Origin: Nocardia cyriacigeorgica GUH-2
Lineage (GTDB): Bacteria > Actinomycetota > Actinomycetes > Mycobacteriales > Mycobacteriaceae
Direction of reading: 5' to 3'
Length of the DNA: 64,000 bases
Assembly (NCBI RefSeq): GCF_000284035.1
Contig: NC_016887.1
Coordinates: forward strand, 620,001 to 684,000
Position numbers and translations under genes: made by a program. The notes under the pieces were generated by a model. That model was not told the origin of the DNA and did not search any database. It saw nothing but the letters and a program-made list of their open reading frames with translations. How positions within the stretch are numbered: position 1 is the first letter of the stretch; each line of letters begins with the position of its first letter. Shown here in pieces: positions 55,648 to 63,435 of the stretch.

Positions 55648-55666
55648 GTAGGTAAGGCAACCCTAT
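55648..55666. promoter_or_regulatory. IdeR/DtxR-like iron box 3
   Basis: GTAGGTAAGGCAACCCTAT matches the iron-box consensus at about 16 of 19 positions. It lies 65 bp before the salicylate-AMP ligase start (minus) and 56 bp before the SDR gene (plus), so it may govern one or both. Confidence 0.75.
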
Positions 55667-55721
55667 CTCAGGCAGATGTCGTTCCGGGGACGGACCGGGG
55701 ACTTCGCCGTAGACTCGCCCC

Positions 55722-56603
55722 ATGAGTGGCTGGAGCGTCGCCGACATTCCCGATCAGCAGGGCCGGACCGTCATCGTCACCGGCGCCAACAGTGGCCTCG
55801 GCGCCGTGGCCGCACGGGCCCTGGCCGGCGCCGGTGCCCGGGTGGTGCTGGCCTGCCGCAATGTGGACAAGGGCAAGGCGGTCGCCGATGACATCGGACC
55901 GCTGGCCGAGGTGCGCAGGCTCGATCTCGCCGACCTGTCCTCGGTGCGCGAATTCGCCGACTCCGTCGATCGGGTCGATGTGCTCATCAACAACGCGGGC
56001 GTGATGGCCGTGCCGTACGCCCGCACCGCCGACGGCTTCGAAATGCAGATCGGCACGAATCATCTCGGGCACTTCGCCCTCACCGGCCTGCTGCTCGGGC
56101 GAATCTCCGACCGCATCGTCACGGTGTCGAGCGATATGCACAACCTGGGCGTCATCGATCTCGACGACCTCAACTGGCAGCGCCGCAAATACCGCCGCTG
56201 GCAGGCCTACGGCCAGGCCAAACTGGCCAACCTGCTGTTCGCCTACGAACTGCAACGCAAACTGACCGCGGCCGGCTGGTCGAAGCTGTCGGTGGCCGCC
56301 CATCCCGGTTACGCGGCCACCGAACTCCAGTCGCACACCGAGTCCGTGCAGGACATCGTGATGGCGCTGGGCAATCGGCTGTTCGCGCAGAGCGCCGAGA
56401 TGGGTGCGCTGCCCGAGCTGTACGCCGCCACCGCCGAGGGCGTCGAACCCGGCGGCTACTACGGCCCCAAGGGCTTTCGCGGGATGCGCGGGCATCCGGG
56501 CCGAGTGGGCTCGAGCAAGCGTTCCAAGGATCAGGAAACCGCCCGTGGCCTGTGGGAACTGTCGGAGAAGCTGACCGGGGTGCGCTACGACTTCTCGGTG
56601 TGA
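55722..56603 (+). CDS. short-chain dehydrogenase/reductase
   Basis: 293 residues, ATG at 55722. NAD(P)-binding TGANSGLG near residue 20, NNAGVMAVP near residue 90, Ser in VTVSSDMHN, and the catalytic YGQAK near 165. The FEMQIGTNHLGHFALT segment is of the retinol-dehydrogenase/WWOX-like group. The substrate is unknown. It begins divergently from the salicylate ligase, and the AhpD-like gene with its own ECF41-type promoter begins just downstream. SDR and AhpD-like genes are both frequent ECF41 companions. Confidence 0.9.
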   Translation: MSGWSVADIPDQQGRTVIVTGANSGLGAVAARALAGAGARVVLACRNVDKGKAVADDIGPLAEVRRLDLADLSSVREFADSVDRVDVLINNAGVMAVPYARTADGFEMQIGTNHLGHFALTGLLLGRISDRIVTVSSDMHNLGVIDLDDLNWQRRKYRRWQAYGQAKLANLLFAYELQRKLTAAGWSKLSVAAHPGYAATELQSHTESVQDIVMALGNRLFAQSAEMGALPELYAATAEGVEPGGYYGPKGFRGMRGHPGRVGSSKRSKDQETARGLWELSEKLTGVRYDFSV

Positions 56604-56623
56604 CTCAGCTCACTATCGGCTGC

Positions 56624-56651
56624 TGTCACACCTGCCCGGTGCCGCGTCGTC
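56624..56651 (+). promoter_or_regulatory. ECF41-type sigma factor promoter
   Basis: TGTCACA (56624-56630) and CGTC (56648-56651) with a 17-bp spacer fit the published ECF41 consensus (TGTCACA, about 16 bp, CGTC). It lies 42 bp upstream of the AhpD-like gene start and an ECF41-type sigma gene is 3.3 kb away. Confidence 0.7.
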
Positions 56652-56692
56652 GTCTCGGTGAAGCCAACGAATTCACCGAAAGGGCACCGACA

Positions 56693-57163
56693 ATGGAACC
56701 GCGTCTGAACCTCTACGCCAACCCGATCGCCGCCAGCTTCGCCAAGCGTCTGGTGACCGCAGGCAAGGTGGTCAACGACTCCGGCCTCGCACCGGCCACC
56801 CACGAACTGGTCAAGATCCGCGCCAGCCAGATCAACGGATGCAGCTTCTGCGTCGATATGCACACCAAGGACGCCGCGCACGCCGGTGAAGACCCGACCC
56901 GGATCAACCTGGTCGCCGCCTGGCGTGAGGCCACGGTGTTCACCGACGAGGAGCGCGCCGCCCTCGCCCTCACCGAAGAGGCCACCCGCGTCGCCGACGG
57001 CGGTGGCGTCAGCGAGCAGACCTGGGAGCTGGTGCGGAAGTACTATGACGACAACCAGATCGGCGGCCTCATCGCGGCCATCGCGGCGATCAACGCGTGG
57101 AACCGGATGAACGCCATCGCCCACACCCCGGCGGGCAGCTATGTGCCGGGATCGCTCGGCTGA
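56693..57163 (+). CDS. AhpD-like / carboxymuconolactone decarboxylase-family protein
   Basis: 156 residues, ATG at 56693 with GAAAGGG upstream; the open frame extends further back into the promoter. The redox motif ASQINGCSFCVDMHTKDA carries the CxxC plus His of AhpD-like peroxidase partners near residue 48. DEERAALALTEEATRVAD is also conserved. It probably acts on alkyl or organic hydroperoxides. The ECF41-type promoter just upstream suggests stress induction. Confidence 0.9.
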   Translation: MEPRLNLYANPIAASFAKRLVTAGKVVNDSGLAPATHELVKIRASQINGCSFCVDMHTKDAAHAGEDPTRINLVAAWREATVFTDEERAALALTEEATRVADGGGVSEQTWELVRKYYDDNQIGGLIAAIAAINAWNRMNAIAHTPAGSYVPGSLG

Positions 57164-57258
57164 GCGATGGCCCGGGCGGGTGTGGGGCTGATCACAACGG
57201 TCCACCTCACACCGCCCGGCCCGGCACCCGGCGTTCATCGCGTGGTAGCGTGCCTTCC

Positions 57259-57330
57259 GTGCAGCGCGTGTATTTCTGGTTTAGCAAGCCGGCCCTGGGT
57301 GGGCCGGTCTGCGGCAACCGCGCGCGCTGA
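57259..57330 (+). CDS. aromatic leader peptide of the DAHP synthase gene
   Basis: GTG at 57259 to TGA at 57328-57330; 23 residues reading VQRVYFWFSKPALGGPVCGN then RAR. Four consecutive aromatic codons, Tyr-Phe-Trp-Phe, and the position 88 bp before a DAHP synthase gene indicate an attenuation leader that senses aromatic aminoacyl-tRNA. Directly after the aromatic codons a perfect 7-bp stem forms (57289-57295 with 57301-57307), as expected for a stalling-dependent switch. The role is inferred from composition and position. Confidence 0.75.
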   Translation: MQRVYFWFSKPALGGPVCGNRAR

Positions 57331-57345
57331 CCACATTCCCACCCC

Positions 57346-57417
57346 GAGCCGGATGATGACCGGCTCGACGGGGTTCACCACCGTGGGTCGGCCTGGAGAT
57401 AAGGAACCAATCCCACG
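57346..57417 (+). promoter_or_regulatory. attenuator hairpins and possible ribosome-site sequestering stem before DAHP synthase
   Basis: GAGCCGG (57346-57352) pairs with CCGGCTC (57360-57366) around a 7-nt loop, with flanking C4/G4 pairing around a bulge. CGTGGG (57382-57387) pairs with CCCACG (57412-57417), ending exactly at the ATG and enclosing the ribosome site (GGAG/AAGGA, 57395-57405). No T-run is present, so translational control is favoured over termination. Confidence 0.55.
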
Positions 57418-58509
57418 ATGACCACCGCAGTAGACGTCGATTCACGGCACTCCGATCTCGACGATCAGCGCACCCTCAGCGTCAGCCCGTTGCGTTCGCC
57501 CGCCGAGGTGCGCCTCGTGCACGCCATCACCGACGAACTCGCCGACACCGTCCGCGCCGGCCGCAAGGCCACCGTCGACGTGCTCAACGGCGACGACGAC
57601 CGCCTGATGGTGATCGTCGGACCGTGCTCGGTGCACGACCCGGCCGCCGCCCTCGACTACGCGCGCCGCCTGGCCGCCAAGGCCGCCGAACTGGACGACC
57701 GGCTGCACGTGGTGATGCGGGTGTACTTCGAGAAGCCGCGCACCACCCTCGGCTGGAAGGGCCTGATCAACGATCCGCACCTGGACGGCAGCTTCGACGT
57801 CAACACCGGCCTGGGCATCGGCCGCAAGCTGCTCACCGACATCACCGCGCTCGGACTTCCGGTGGCGTGTGAGTTCCTCGACCCGATCACCCCGCAGTAC
57901 ATCGCGGACCTGGTCTCCTACGGCGCCATCGGCGCCCGCACCGCGGCCAGCCAGGTGCATCGTCAGCTGAGCAGTGCGCTGTCGATGCCGGTCGGCATCA
58001 AGAACGGCACCGACGGTGACGTGCAGGTCGCCGTCGACGGTGTGCGCGCCGCTGCCGCCAGCCACGTGTTCCCCGGCACCGATCTGGACGGGCGTTCGGC
58101 GCTGATCCGCACCACCGGCAACCCGGACTGCCACGTCATCCTGCGCGGCGGCAGCACCGGCCCGAACTACGACGCCGCCTCGGTGGCCGAGGCCTGCCTG
58201 CGGCTGGAGAAGGCGTCGCTGCCCAAGCGCATCGTCGTCGACGCCAGCCACGGCAACAGCAACAAGGACCATAACAAGCAGGTCGACGTGGTCACTGATA
58301 TCGCCGACCGGCTCGCCGCCGGTGAGCAGGGCGTGGTCGGCGTGATGCTGGAGAGCTTCATCGAGGCCGGCCGCCAGGACCTGACCCTCGGCCACGCCGA
58401 GGACCTCACCTACGGCCAGTCCATCACCGATGCCTGCATCGACTGGAACACCACCGCCGCGCAGTTGGACAGGCTGGCCGAGGCCGTCGCCCGCCGTCGC
58501 GAGCGCTGA
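57418..58509 (+). CDS. 3-deoxy-7-phosphoheptulonate (DAHP) synthase, class I
   Basis: 363 residues, ATG at 57418. It condenses phosphoenolpyruvate and erythrose-4-phosphate to begin the shikimate pathway. E. coli AroFGH-like class I features: VIVGPCSVHDP near residue 63, MRVYFEKPRTTLGWKGLIND near residue 100, IGARTAASQVHRQ near residue 165 and IVVDASHGNSNKDH near residue 275. Mycobacteria use a class II enzyme, so this may be an additional, differently regulated isozyme. An aromatic leader peptide precedes it. Confidence 0.95.
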   Translation: MTTAVDVDSRHSDLDDQRTLSVSPLRSPAEVRLVHAITDELADTVRAGRKATVDVLNGDDDRLMVIVGPCSVHDPAAALDYARRLAAKAAELDDRLHVVMRVYFEKPRTTLGWKGLINDPHLDGSFDVNTGLGIGRKLLTDITALGLPVACEFLDPITPQYIADLVSYGAIGARTAASQVHRQLSSALSMPVGIKNGTDGDVQVAVDGVRAAAASHVFPGTDLDGRSALIRTTGNPDCHVILRGGSTGPNYDAASVAEACLRLEKASLPKRIVVDASHGNSNKDHNKQVDVVTDIADRLAAGEQGVVGVMLESFIEAGRQDLTLGHAEDLTYGQSITDACIDWNTTAAQLDRLAEAVARRRER

Positions 58510-58539
58510 AGTTCCGAGGCTGCCGGTGATCGCGACGAT

Positions 58540-59076
58540 CTACCGGGGCGTGGCGATGACGCCGAGCAGCTCACCCGAGGTGACCGTGCCGACGTCGAAC
58601 CCCGCCCCGGTCAGATGGTCGGTCAGATTGCGCGGCGTCGGTGCGAGCGCTCGCGAGGTGCGATCACCGGGTTCGCCGTAGCCGTAGAACAGGTGCAGCG
58701 CACCGCCGGGCGCCAGGGACCCGCGCAGGACCGCCAGCTCGTCGGCGGGATCGCGGGTCCAGAACACATTCACATTCACCGCGAGGATCTTGTCGAATCC
58801 CCCCGGCGCCAGCTCGTCCACCTGCTCGCGGGTCAACTCCTCGAGCGCGAGCTGCCGCACCCGCACTCGCCCGGATGCGATCAGCGCCGCATGCCGTTTC
58901 GCCGCGCGCTGCAGGGCGGTCGCGGACCGGTCGATCCCGACGATGAACCCGGTATCGAGCGGCTCGGCCAATACCGCGAGCGAATCACTGGACCCGGGGC
59001 CGATCTCGAGTAGCCGGTGCGCCGGGGCGGGATCGATGATCTCCCGGAACCACAGGAAACGCGCATCGTGGGCCAT
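58540..59076 (-). CDS. class I SAM-dependent methyltransferase
   Basis: 178 residues, ATG at 59076. Rossmann-fold motif I is LLEIGPGSSDSL near residue 23, followed by VGIDRSATALQRAAKRH (motif II, Asp for SAM ribose) and FDKILAVNVNVFW (motif IV). The acceptor is unknown. It is convergent with the DAHP synthase and ends 30 bp away. Confidence 0.85.
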   Translation of the reverse strand: MAHDARFLWFREIIDPAPAHRLLEIGPGSSDSLAVLAEPLDTGFIVGIDRSATALQRAAKRHAALIASGRVRVRQLALEELTREQVDELAPGGFDKILAVNVNVFWTRDPADELAVLRGSLAPGGALHLFYGYGEPGDRTSRALAPTPRNLTDHLTGAGFDVGTVTSGELLGVIATPR

Positions 59077-59199
59077 ACGGGGTGAAAATACGCCGTCCCT
59101 CGCCTCGACGGGCCGAACCGACTGTGAGCAAGGCGAGAATTCCCGTACCGTGATGGCGTCGCCGCCCCATCGAGGTGGGGTTGGAAGTGGGCCGTGGAA

Positions 59200-59850
59200 T
59201 TACTCGTCGGAGACGAGGTCCACGGCTCGCGTTGTTTCGCAGCGTTCGGCCGTGCGGGAAGCTTCCGGCGCCGACTCGGCGAAGGTATGCGCGGGCCAGT
59301 CGGCGGCAGGTTCGGCCGGATCGGTCGCCAGCCGCGCCGCCATCCAGCTGTCCCGCCGGACCCCGCGCTGCACGCTGCCGAGCCTGGTCATGCCCTCGTA
59401 GTGGAATCCATTGCGGCGCACTACTGCTGCCGAGGCGTAGTTGCCGACGAAGGCGTGCCAGCTGATCCGCACCAAGCCCATGCCCTCGCCGGCCAGACCG
59501 AAATCGCAGACCAGGCGCACGGCCCGCGACATCAGCCCCATGCCCCGGTATCTCGATCCCAGCCAAAACCCGATCTCGGCGGCCGACGTGCCGCGGTCTT
59601 CCAATCCGATCATGCCGAGGACCGGCTTGTTCTCGTCTTCGCGGATCGCCCATACCGGGCTGCGGTTCGCCCAGCCGGCGTCGGCGATGTCGGTGAGGAA
59701 GCCTTCCGCTGCAGTGCGGCGATACGGCACCGGGATCGTCACCCATTCGCCGATGGAGGGCTCCTGGCACAGTGCGGTGATGGTGTCGATATCGGCCGCG
59801 CGAGGCCGCGACAACCAGACGATTCCATCGGTGAGCACGCGGTCTTCCAT
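59200..59850 (-). CDS. GNAT-family N-acetyltransferase
   Basis: 216 residues, ATG at 59850 (MEDRVLTDG). RimJ/RimL-type acetyltransferase with IGFWLGSRYRGMGLMSRAVR for acetyl-CoA binding near residue 92 and HAFVGNYASAAVVRRNGFHY near residue 130. The substrate may be ribosomal protein N-termini, amino acids or drugs. The C-terminal 35 residues are polar and acidic. It is divergent from the ECF41 sigma gene with a 108-bp gap. Confidence 0.85.
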   Translation of the reverse strand: MEDRVLTDGIVWLSRPRAADIDTITALCQEPSIGEWVTIPVPYRRTAAEGFLTDIADAGWANRSPVWAIREDENKPVLGMIGLEDRGTSAAEIGFWLGSRYRGMGLMSRAVRLVCDFGLAGEGMGLVRISWHAFVGNYASAAVVRRNGFHYEGMTRLGSVQRGVRRDSWMAARLATDPAEPAADWPAHTFAESAPEASRTAERCETTRAVDLVSDE

Positions 59851-59958
59851 CGGCTCATGGTGGCACGGACCCGCCGGTCGGTTCACCGGGTTTTCCGGTG
59901 GGTGAGGGCGGTGCGGGTGGATGATCCACGGTCCGTCGCGGTCCGTAGACTCCGACTG

Positions 59959-60882
59959 GTGGTAGCCGCATTGCTCGCAGACCTGTTCGAATCGCATCGG
60001 TCGCATCTGCTGTCGGTCGGCTACCGATTGACCGGCAGCGTGGCCGATGCCGAGGACGCGGTGCAAGAGAGCTGGCTGCGGCTGGCGGGGGCCCGGCAGT
60101 CCGAGATCGAGGATCTGCGGGCCTGGCTGACGACGGTGGTGAGCCGAATCTGCCTGGACCGCTTGCGCAGTGCGGCGGTGCGCCGGGAAAGCTATGTCGG
60201 GCAGTGGCTGCCGGAGCCGGTGGTCACCGGGCTCGGCTCGTCGAGTGCGCCCGATCCGCTGGAAGCGGTGGTGCGCAGGCAGGAATTCCGCCTGGCCGCC
60301 ATGGTGGTGCTGGATTCGCTGACCCCGGCCCAGCGGGTGGCTTTCGTGCTGCACGACGGGCTTTCGGTGCCCTTCGACGAGATCGCCGAGATCCTGGAGA
60401 TCACTCCCGACGCGGCCCGTCAGCTGGCGGTGCGCGCCCGCAAGTCGGTCTCGCGGGCGCCGGAGCCGGTCACCGACGACGATCACACCGCCGCGGTGCA
60501 GCGCCTGCTCGAGGCCTTGATGTCGGGGGATGTGCAGGCGGTGACGGCGGCGCTGCATCCGGACGCGGTGATGATCGGCGATGCCAACGGCACCACGGCC
60601 ACGGCGGTCAATGTGCTGCACGGAGCGGACAAGATCGCCCGGTTCTTCGTCGGGCTGCTGCACAAGTACGGCATGGTCGATGTCGGCGAGGAGTTCCTGC
60701 GCAGTATGCAGATCGTGTCGGTCAACGGCCAGCTCGGTGCGCTGGTGCCCGAGCGGGCGGGGGAGGGGCGCTATCCGGGGACGCCGCGCCGGGTCGTCGG
60801 GTTCACGGTGCGCGATGGATTGGTCTGGGGCACTTACGATATCGCCAATCCGGACAAACTCACGGGTATCCGGGTGAGCTGA
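59959..60882 (+). CDS. ECF41-group RNA polymerase sigma factor (SigJ-like) with C-terminal SnoaL-like domain
   Basis: 307 residues from the GTG at 59959; the ribosome site is weak. Sigma region 2 reads LLSVGYRLTGSVADAEDAVQ near residue 17, and region 4 reads LTPAQRVAFVLHDGLSVPFD then EIAEILEI near residue 130. A SnoaL_2-like extension of about 120 residues follows, ending in the ECF41 motif NPDKL (297-301). In ECF41 sigmas this extension replaces an anti-sigma factor. The other conserved motif, usually DGGGK/R, reads DANGTT (208-213). Likely target is the AhpD-like gene. Confidence 0.9.
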   Translation: MVAALLADLFESHRSHLLSVGYRLTGSVADAEDAVQESWLRLAGARQSEIEDLRAWLTTVVSRICLDRLRSAAVRRESYVGQWLPEPVVTGLGSSSAPDPLEAVVRRQEFRLAAMVVLDSLTPAQRVAFVLHDGLSVPFDEIAEILEITPDAARQLAVRARKSVSRAPEPVTDDDHTAAVQRLLEALMSGDVQAVTAALHPDAVMIGDANGTTATAVNVLHGADKIARFFVGLLHKYGMVDVGEEFLRSMQIVSVNGQLGALVPERAGEGRYPGTPRRVVGFTVRDGLVWGTYDIANPDKLTGIRVS

Positions 60883-60931
60883 GCGCCCCCGCCGGGCCGG
60901 GCCGCGCATCCCGGCCCGGCGGGTTCTTGCG

Positions 60932-61135
60932 CTACGGCGTGGCCGAGCCGGTGAACCAGTCACCGGTCGAGGAACCGGTGCTGTGGTCGCCGGTCGATGA
61001 CCCCAGGCCCCAGTCGGGGGTGGAGGAACCGAAGCCTGCGATCAGCTCTTCGGCCACGTCGCGAAGCCGACCCACTAGGAATCCGGCGACCTCCGACGCG
61101 GCCGGATTCGCTATCAGGTCGAGGTATGAGGCCAT
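60932..61135 (-). CDS. small protein with C-terminal SSTGD repeats
   Basis: 67 residues, ATG at 61135 with AAAGGGG about seven bases upstream. The N-terminal half is an amphipathic helix (LDLIANPAASEVAGFLVGRL). The C-terminal half is repetitive, GSSTPDWGLGSSTGDHSTGS then STGDWFTGS. No family is recognised and no signal peptide is evident. The good ribosome site and composition support a real gene. It lies between the sigma factor and the aminotransferase. Confidence 0.6.
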   Translation of the reverse strand: MASYLDLIANPAASEVAGFLVGRLRDVAEELIAGFGSSTPDWGLGSSTGDHSTGSSTGDWFTGSATP

Positions 61136-61335
61136 AGACGCCCCTTTCGAGATACCCGCCGAGGCGGGCTGTGAAATAGAACACGGCGAGGCTAGCTGCC
61201 TATGGGAAAACGCACAACCATGCAGGTAGAGATGGGAAAAGAAATGTGAAACATAGCTGTTCGCTATCTGGTGGCAACGATAGCGATTCCCGGGCTAATT
61301 CTGGCGGGATTCCGCCGCGCTCTAGCCTGGCAGCT

Positions 61336-62514
61336 ATGCGCCAGCACCCCCAGACCGTCGCCCGCCTGCGGCCCCTCGGCGCCACGATCTTCGCCGAGAT
61401 GACCGAACTCGCCGTCCGGCACGACGCGATCAACCTCGGTCAGGGCTTCCCCGACTCCGACGGTCCCGCGGGCATGCTGGAGGTGGCCAGGCAGGCCATT
61501 GCCGACGGGCTCAACCAGTACCCGCCGGGTCGCGGCATGCCGATGCTGCGCCGGGCCATCGCCGCCGACCGAGCCCGCCGCTACGGCACCGAATACGACC
61601 CGGACACCGAGGTGCTGGTGACTGTCGGCGCGACCGAGGCGATCAGCGCGGCCGTGCTCGGACTGGTGGAGCCGGATCAAGAGGTGGTGCTGATCGAGCC
61701 GTACTACGACTCCTATGCCGCCGCCGTGGCGCTCGCGGGCGCGCACCGGCGCACCGCCCGGCTCGTCGCCGACGGCGATCGCTTCGTCCTGGACATCGAC
61801 ACCCTGCGCGCCGCGATCACCCCGAAAACCCGGATGATCATGGTGAATTCGCCACACAACCCCACCGGCGCCGTGCTCGACCGCGCCGATCTCACCGCGA
61901 TCGCCGAACTGGCTTGCGAGCACGATCTGCTGGTGCTGGCCGACGAGGTCTACGAGCACCTGGTCTTCGACGGCGCCGAACACATCAGCCTGGCCACGCT
62001 GCCGGGGATGCGGGAGCGGACGCTGGTGGTGTCGAGTGCGGCCAAGACCTTCAGCGTCACCGGGTGGAAGACCGGTTGGGTCTGCGCCGCACCGGAATTG
62101 ATCGACGGTGTGCTCGCCGCCAAACAGTTCATGACCTTTGTGGCGGGCGGCCCGTTCCAGCCTGCGGTCGCGCACGCGCTGACCGCGGAACTCGACTGGG
62201 TCGCGGCACTGCGAACCTCGCTGTCGGACCGGCGATTGCGTCTGTCATCCGCCCTGGCCGACACCGGCTTCCACGTCTACTCCAGCGCCGGCGGCTACTT
62301 CGTCTGCGGCGATATCCGGCCCTTCGGCGCCACCGACGGCCTCGCGTTCTGCCGCGAGCTGCCGACCCGGCTCGGCGTCGTCGCGGTCCCGGTCAGCGTC
62401 TTCACCGACCATCCCGAAGAGTGGAAGCACTTGGTGCGCTTCACTTTCTGTAAGCGCGACGAGACGCTGGATGAAGGAGTGCGGCGCCTGCGCGTCGGCG
62501 CGCCCATCGGCTGA
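61336..62514 (+). CDS. class I/II PLP-dependent aminotransferase (DapC-like)
   Basis: 392 residues from the ATG at 61336 (MRQHPQTVARL). Fold-type I aminotransferase with INLGQGFPDSDGP near residue 30, TVGATEAISAAVLG near residue 95, MVNSPHNPTGAV near residue 172 and the PLP Lys in SSAAKTFSVTGWKTGW near residue 238. This motif set and its position ahead of an XPB helicase gene match Rv0858c, the proposed N-succinyldiaminopimelate aminotransferase, from memory; kynurenine or glutamine transaminases are alternatives. The substrate is inferred. Confidence 0.85.
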   Translation: MRQHPQTVARLRPLGATIFAEMTELAVRHDAINLGQGFPDSDGPAGMLEVARQAIADGLNQYPPGRGMPMLRRAIAADRARRYGTEYDPDTEVLVTVGATEAISAAVLGLVEPDQEVVLIEPYYDSYAAAVALAGAHRRTARLVADGDRFVLDIDTLRAAITPKTRMIMVNSPHNPTGAVLDRADLTAIAELACEHDLLVLADEVYEHLVFDGAEHISLATLPGMRERTLVVSSAAKTFSVTGWKTGWVCAAPELIDGVLAAKQFMTFVAGGPFQPAVAHALTAELDWVAALRTSLSDRRLRLSSALADTGFHVYSSAGGYFVCGDIRPFGATDGLAFCRELPTRLGVVAVPVSVFTDHPEEWKHLVRFTFCKRDETLDEGVRRLRVGAPIG

Positions 62515-62634
62515 GGCGAGCCCTCGACGCGAGGCTGAACCCGCTCGAAGGTCTCCACCGGACAAGAACCGTCCGGGCGCGAGCATCGGCCGGTACCTGG
62601 CGGCACCGACCGGTGCTGCGTCCCGAGCGGAGCG

Positions 62635-63279
62635 TCAGGCAGGCATCGGCCGCGCTCGGTCGGTAGCGACGACCGCCGCGATTCCCGCCAGTACGGTCCC
62701 CATGAGGTAGCGCTGCATCCGCAACCACACCGGCCGCCCGGTGAAGAACGCCGCGACCTGCCCGGCACCCAGCACGATCAATGCGTTCACCGTCAACGCG
62801 ACGCCGATCTGGATCGCACCGAGGCACAGACTCTGCAGCCACACCGGCGCCGCCCCGGGATGCACGAACTGCGGGATCAACGCCATGTACATGATGGCGA
62901 TCTTCGGATTCAGCAGATTGGTGACCAAGCCCATGGTGAACAGCCGCCGCACCGGATCGGCGGGCAGCGCGGCCGGCGTGAACACCGACACACCGCCGGG
63001 CCGCAGCGCCTGCCAGGCCAGCCACAGCAGATAGGCGGCACCGGCCAGCTTCAGCGCCAGGTACAGCCCCGGGACCACCGCGAACACCGCCGTGATGCCC
63101 ACGACCGCGGCCAGCAGATACACCCCGAACCCGGCCGCGACGCCGGTCAGCGACACCAGCCCGGCGCGGCGGCCCTGCGACACGGTCCGCGACACCAGGT
63201 ACATCATGTTGGGGCCGGGGGTGAGCACCATGCCCAGCGCGGCCGCCGCCACGCCCGTCATCGCCGCAGTCTCGATCAT
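62635..63279 (-). CDS. LysE-family amino-acid exporter
   Basis: 214 residues, ATG at 63279. A membrane protein of about six helices with the LysE/RhtB hallmark VLTPGPNMMYLVSRTVSQGRR near residue 18 and LLNPKIAIMYMALIPQFVHP near residue 125. The exported amino acid is unknown. It is convergent with the aminotransferase and divergent from the helicase gene. Confidence 0.92.
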   Translation of the reverse strand: MIETAAMTGVAAAALGMVLTPGPNMMYLVSRTVSQGRRAGLVSLTGVAAGFGVYLLAAVVGITAVFAVVPGLYLALKLAGAAYLLWLAWQALRPGGVSVFTPAALPADPVRRLFTMGLVTNLLNPKIAIMYMALIPQFVHPGAAPVWLQSLCLGAIQIGVALTVNALIVLGAGQVAAFFTGRPVWLRMQRYLMGTVLAGIAAVVATDRARPMPA

Positions 63280-63435
63280 GTCGTCGATCTTCGCGTGCGC
63301 GGCGGTGGTCCGTCTCGGTCCAGTTCGGTGCCGGTGGACCCGTCACCGCCGGTGACCAGGGGGAGTAGCGTCGTCGCCGGGGTGGTGTCGGTGGGTTCGG
63401 GAACAATGGGTGGGAGCAGAGCACAGGAGGCACCG

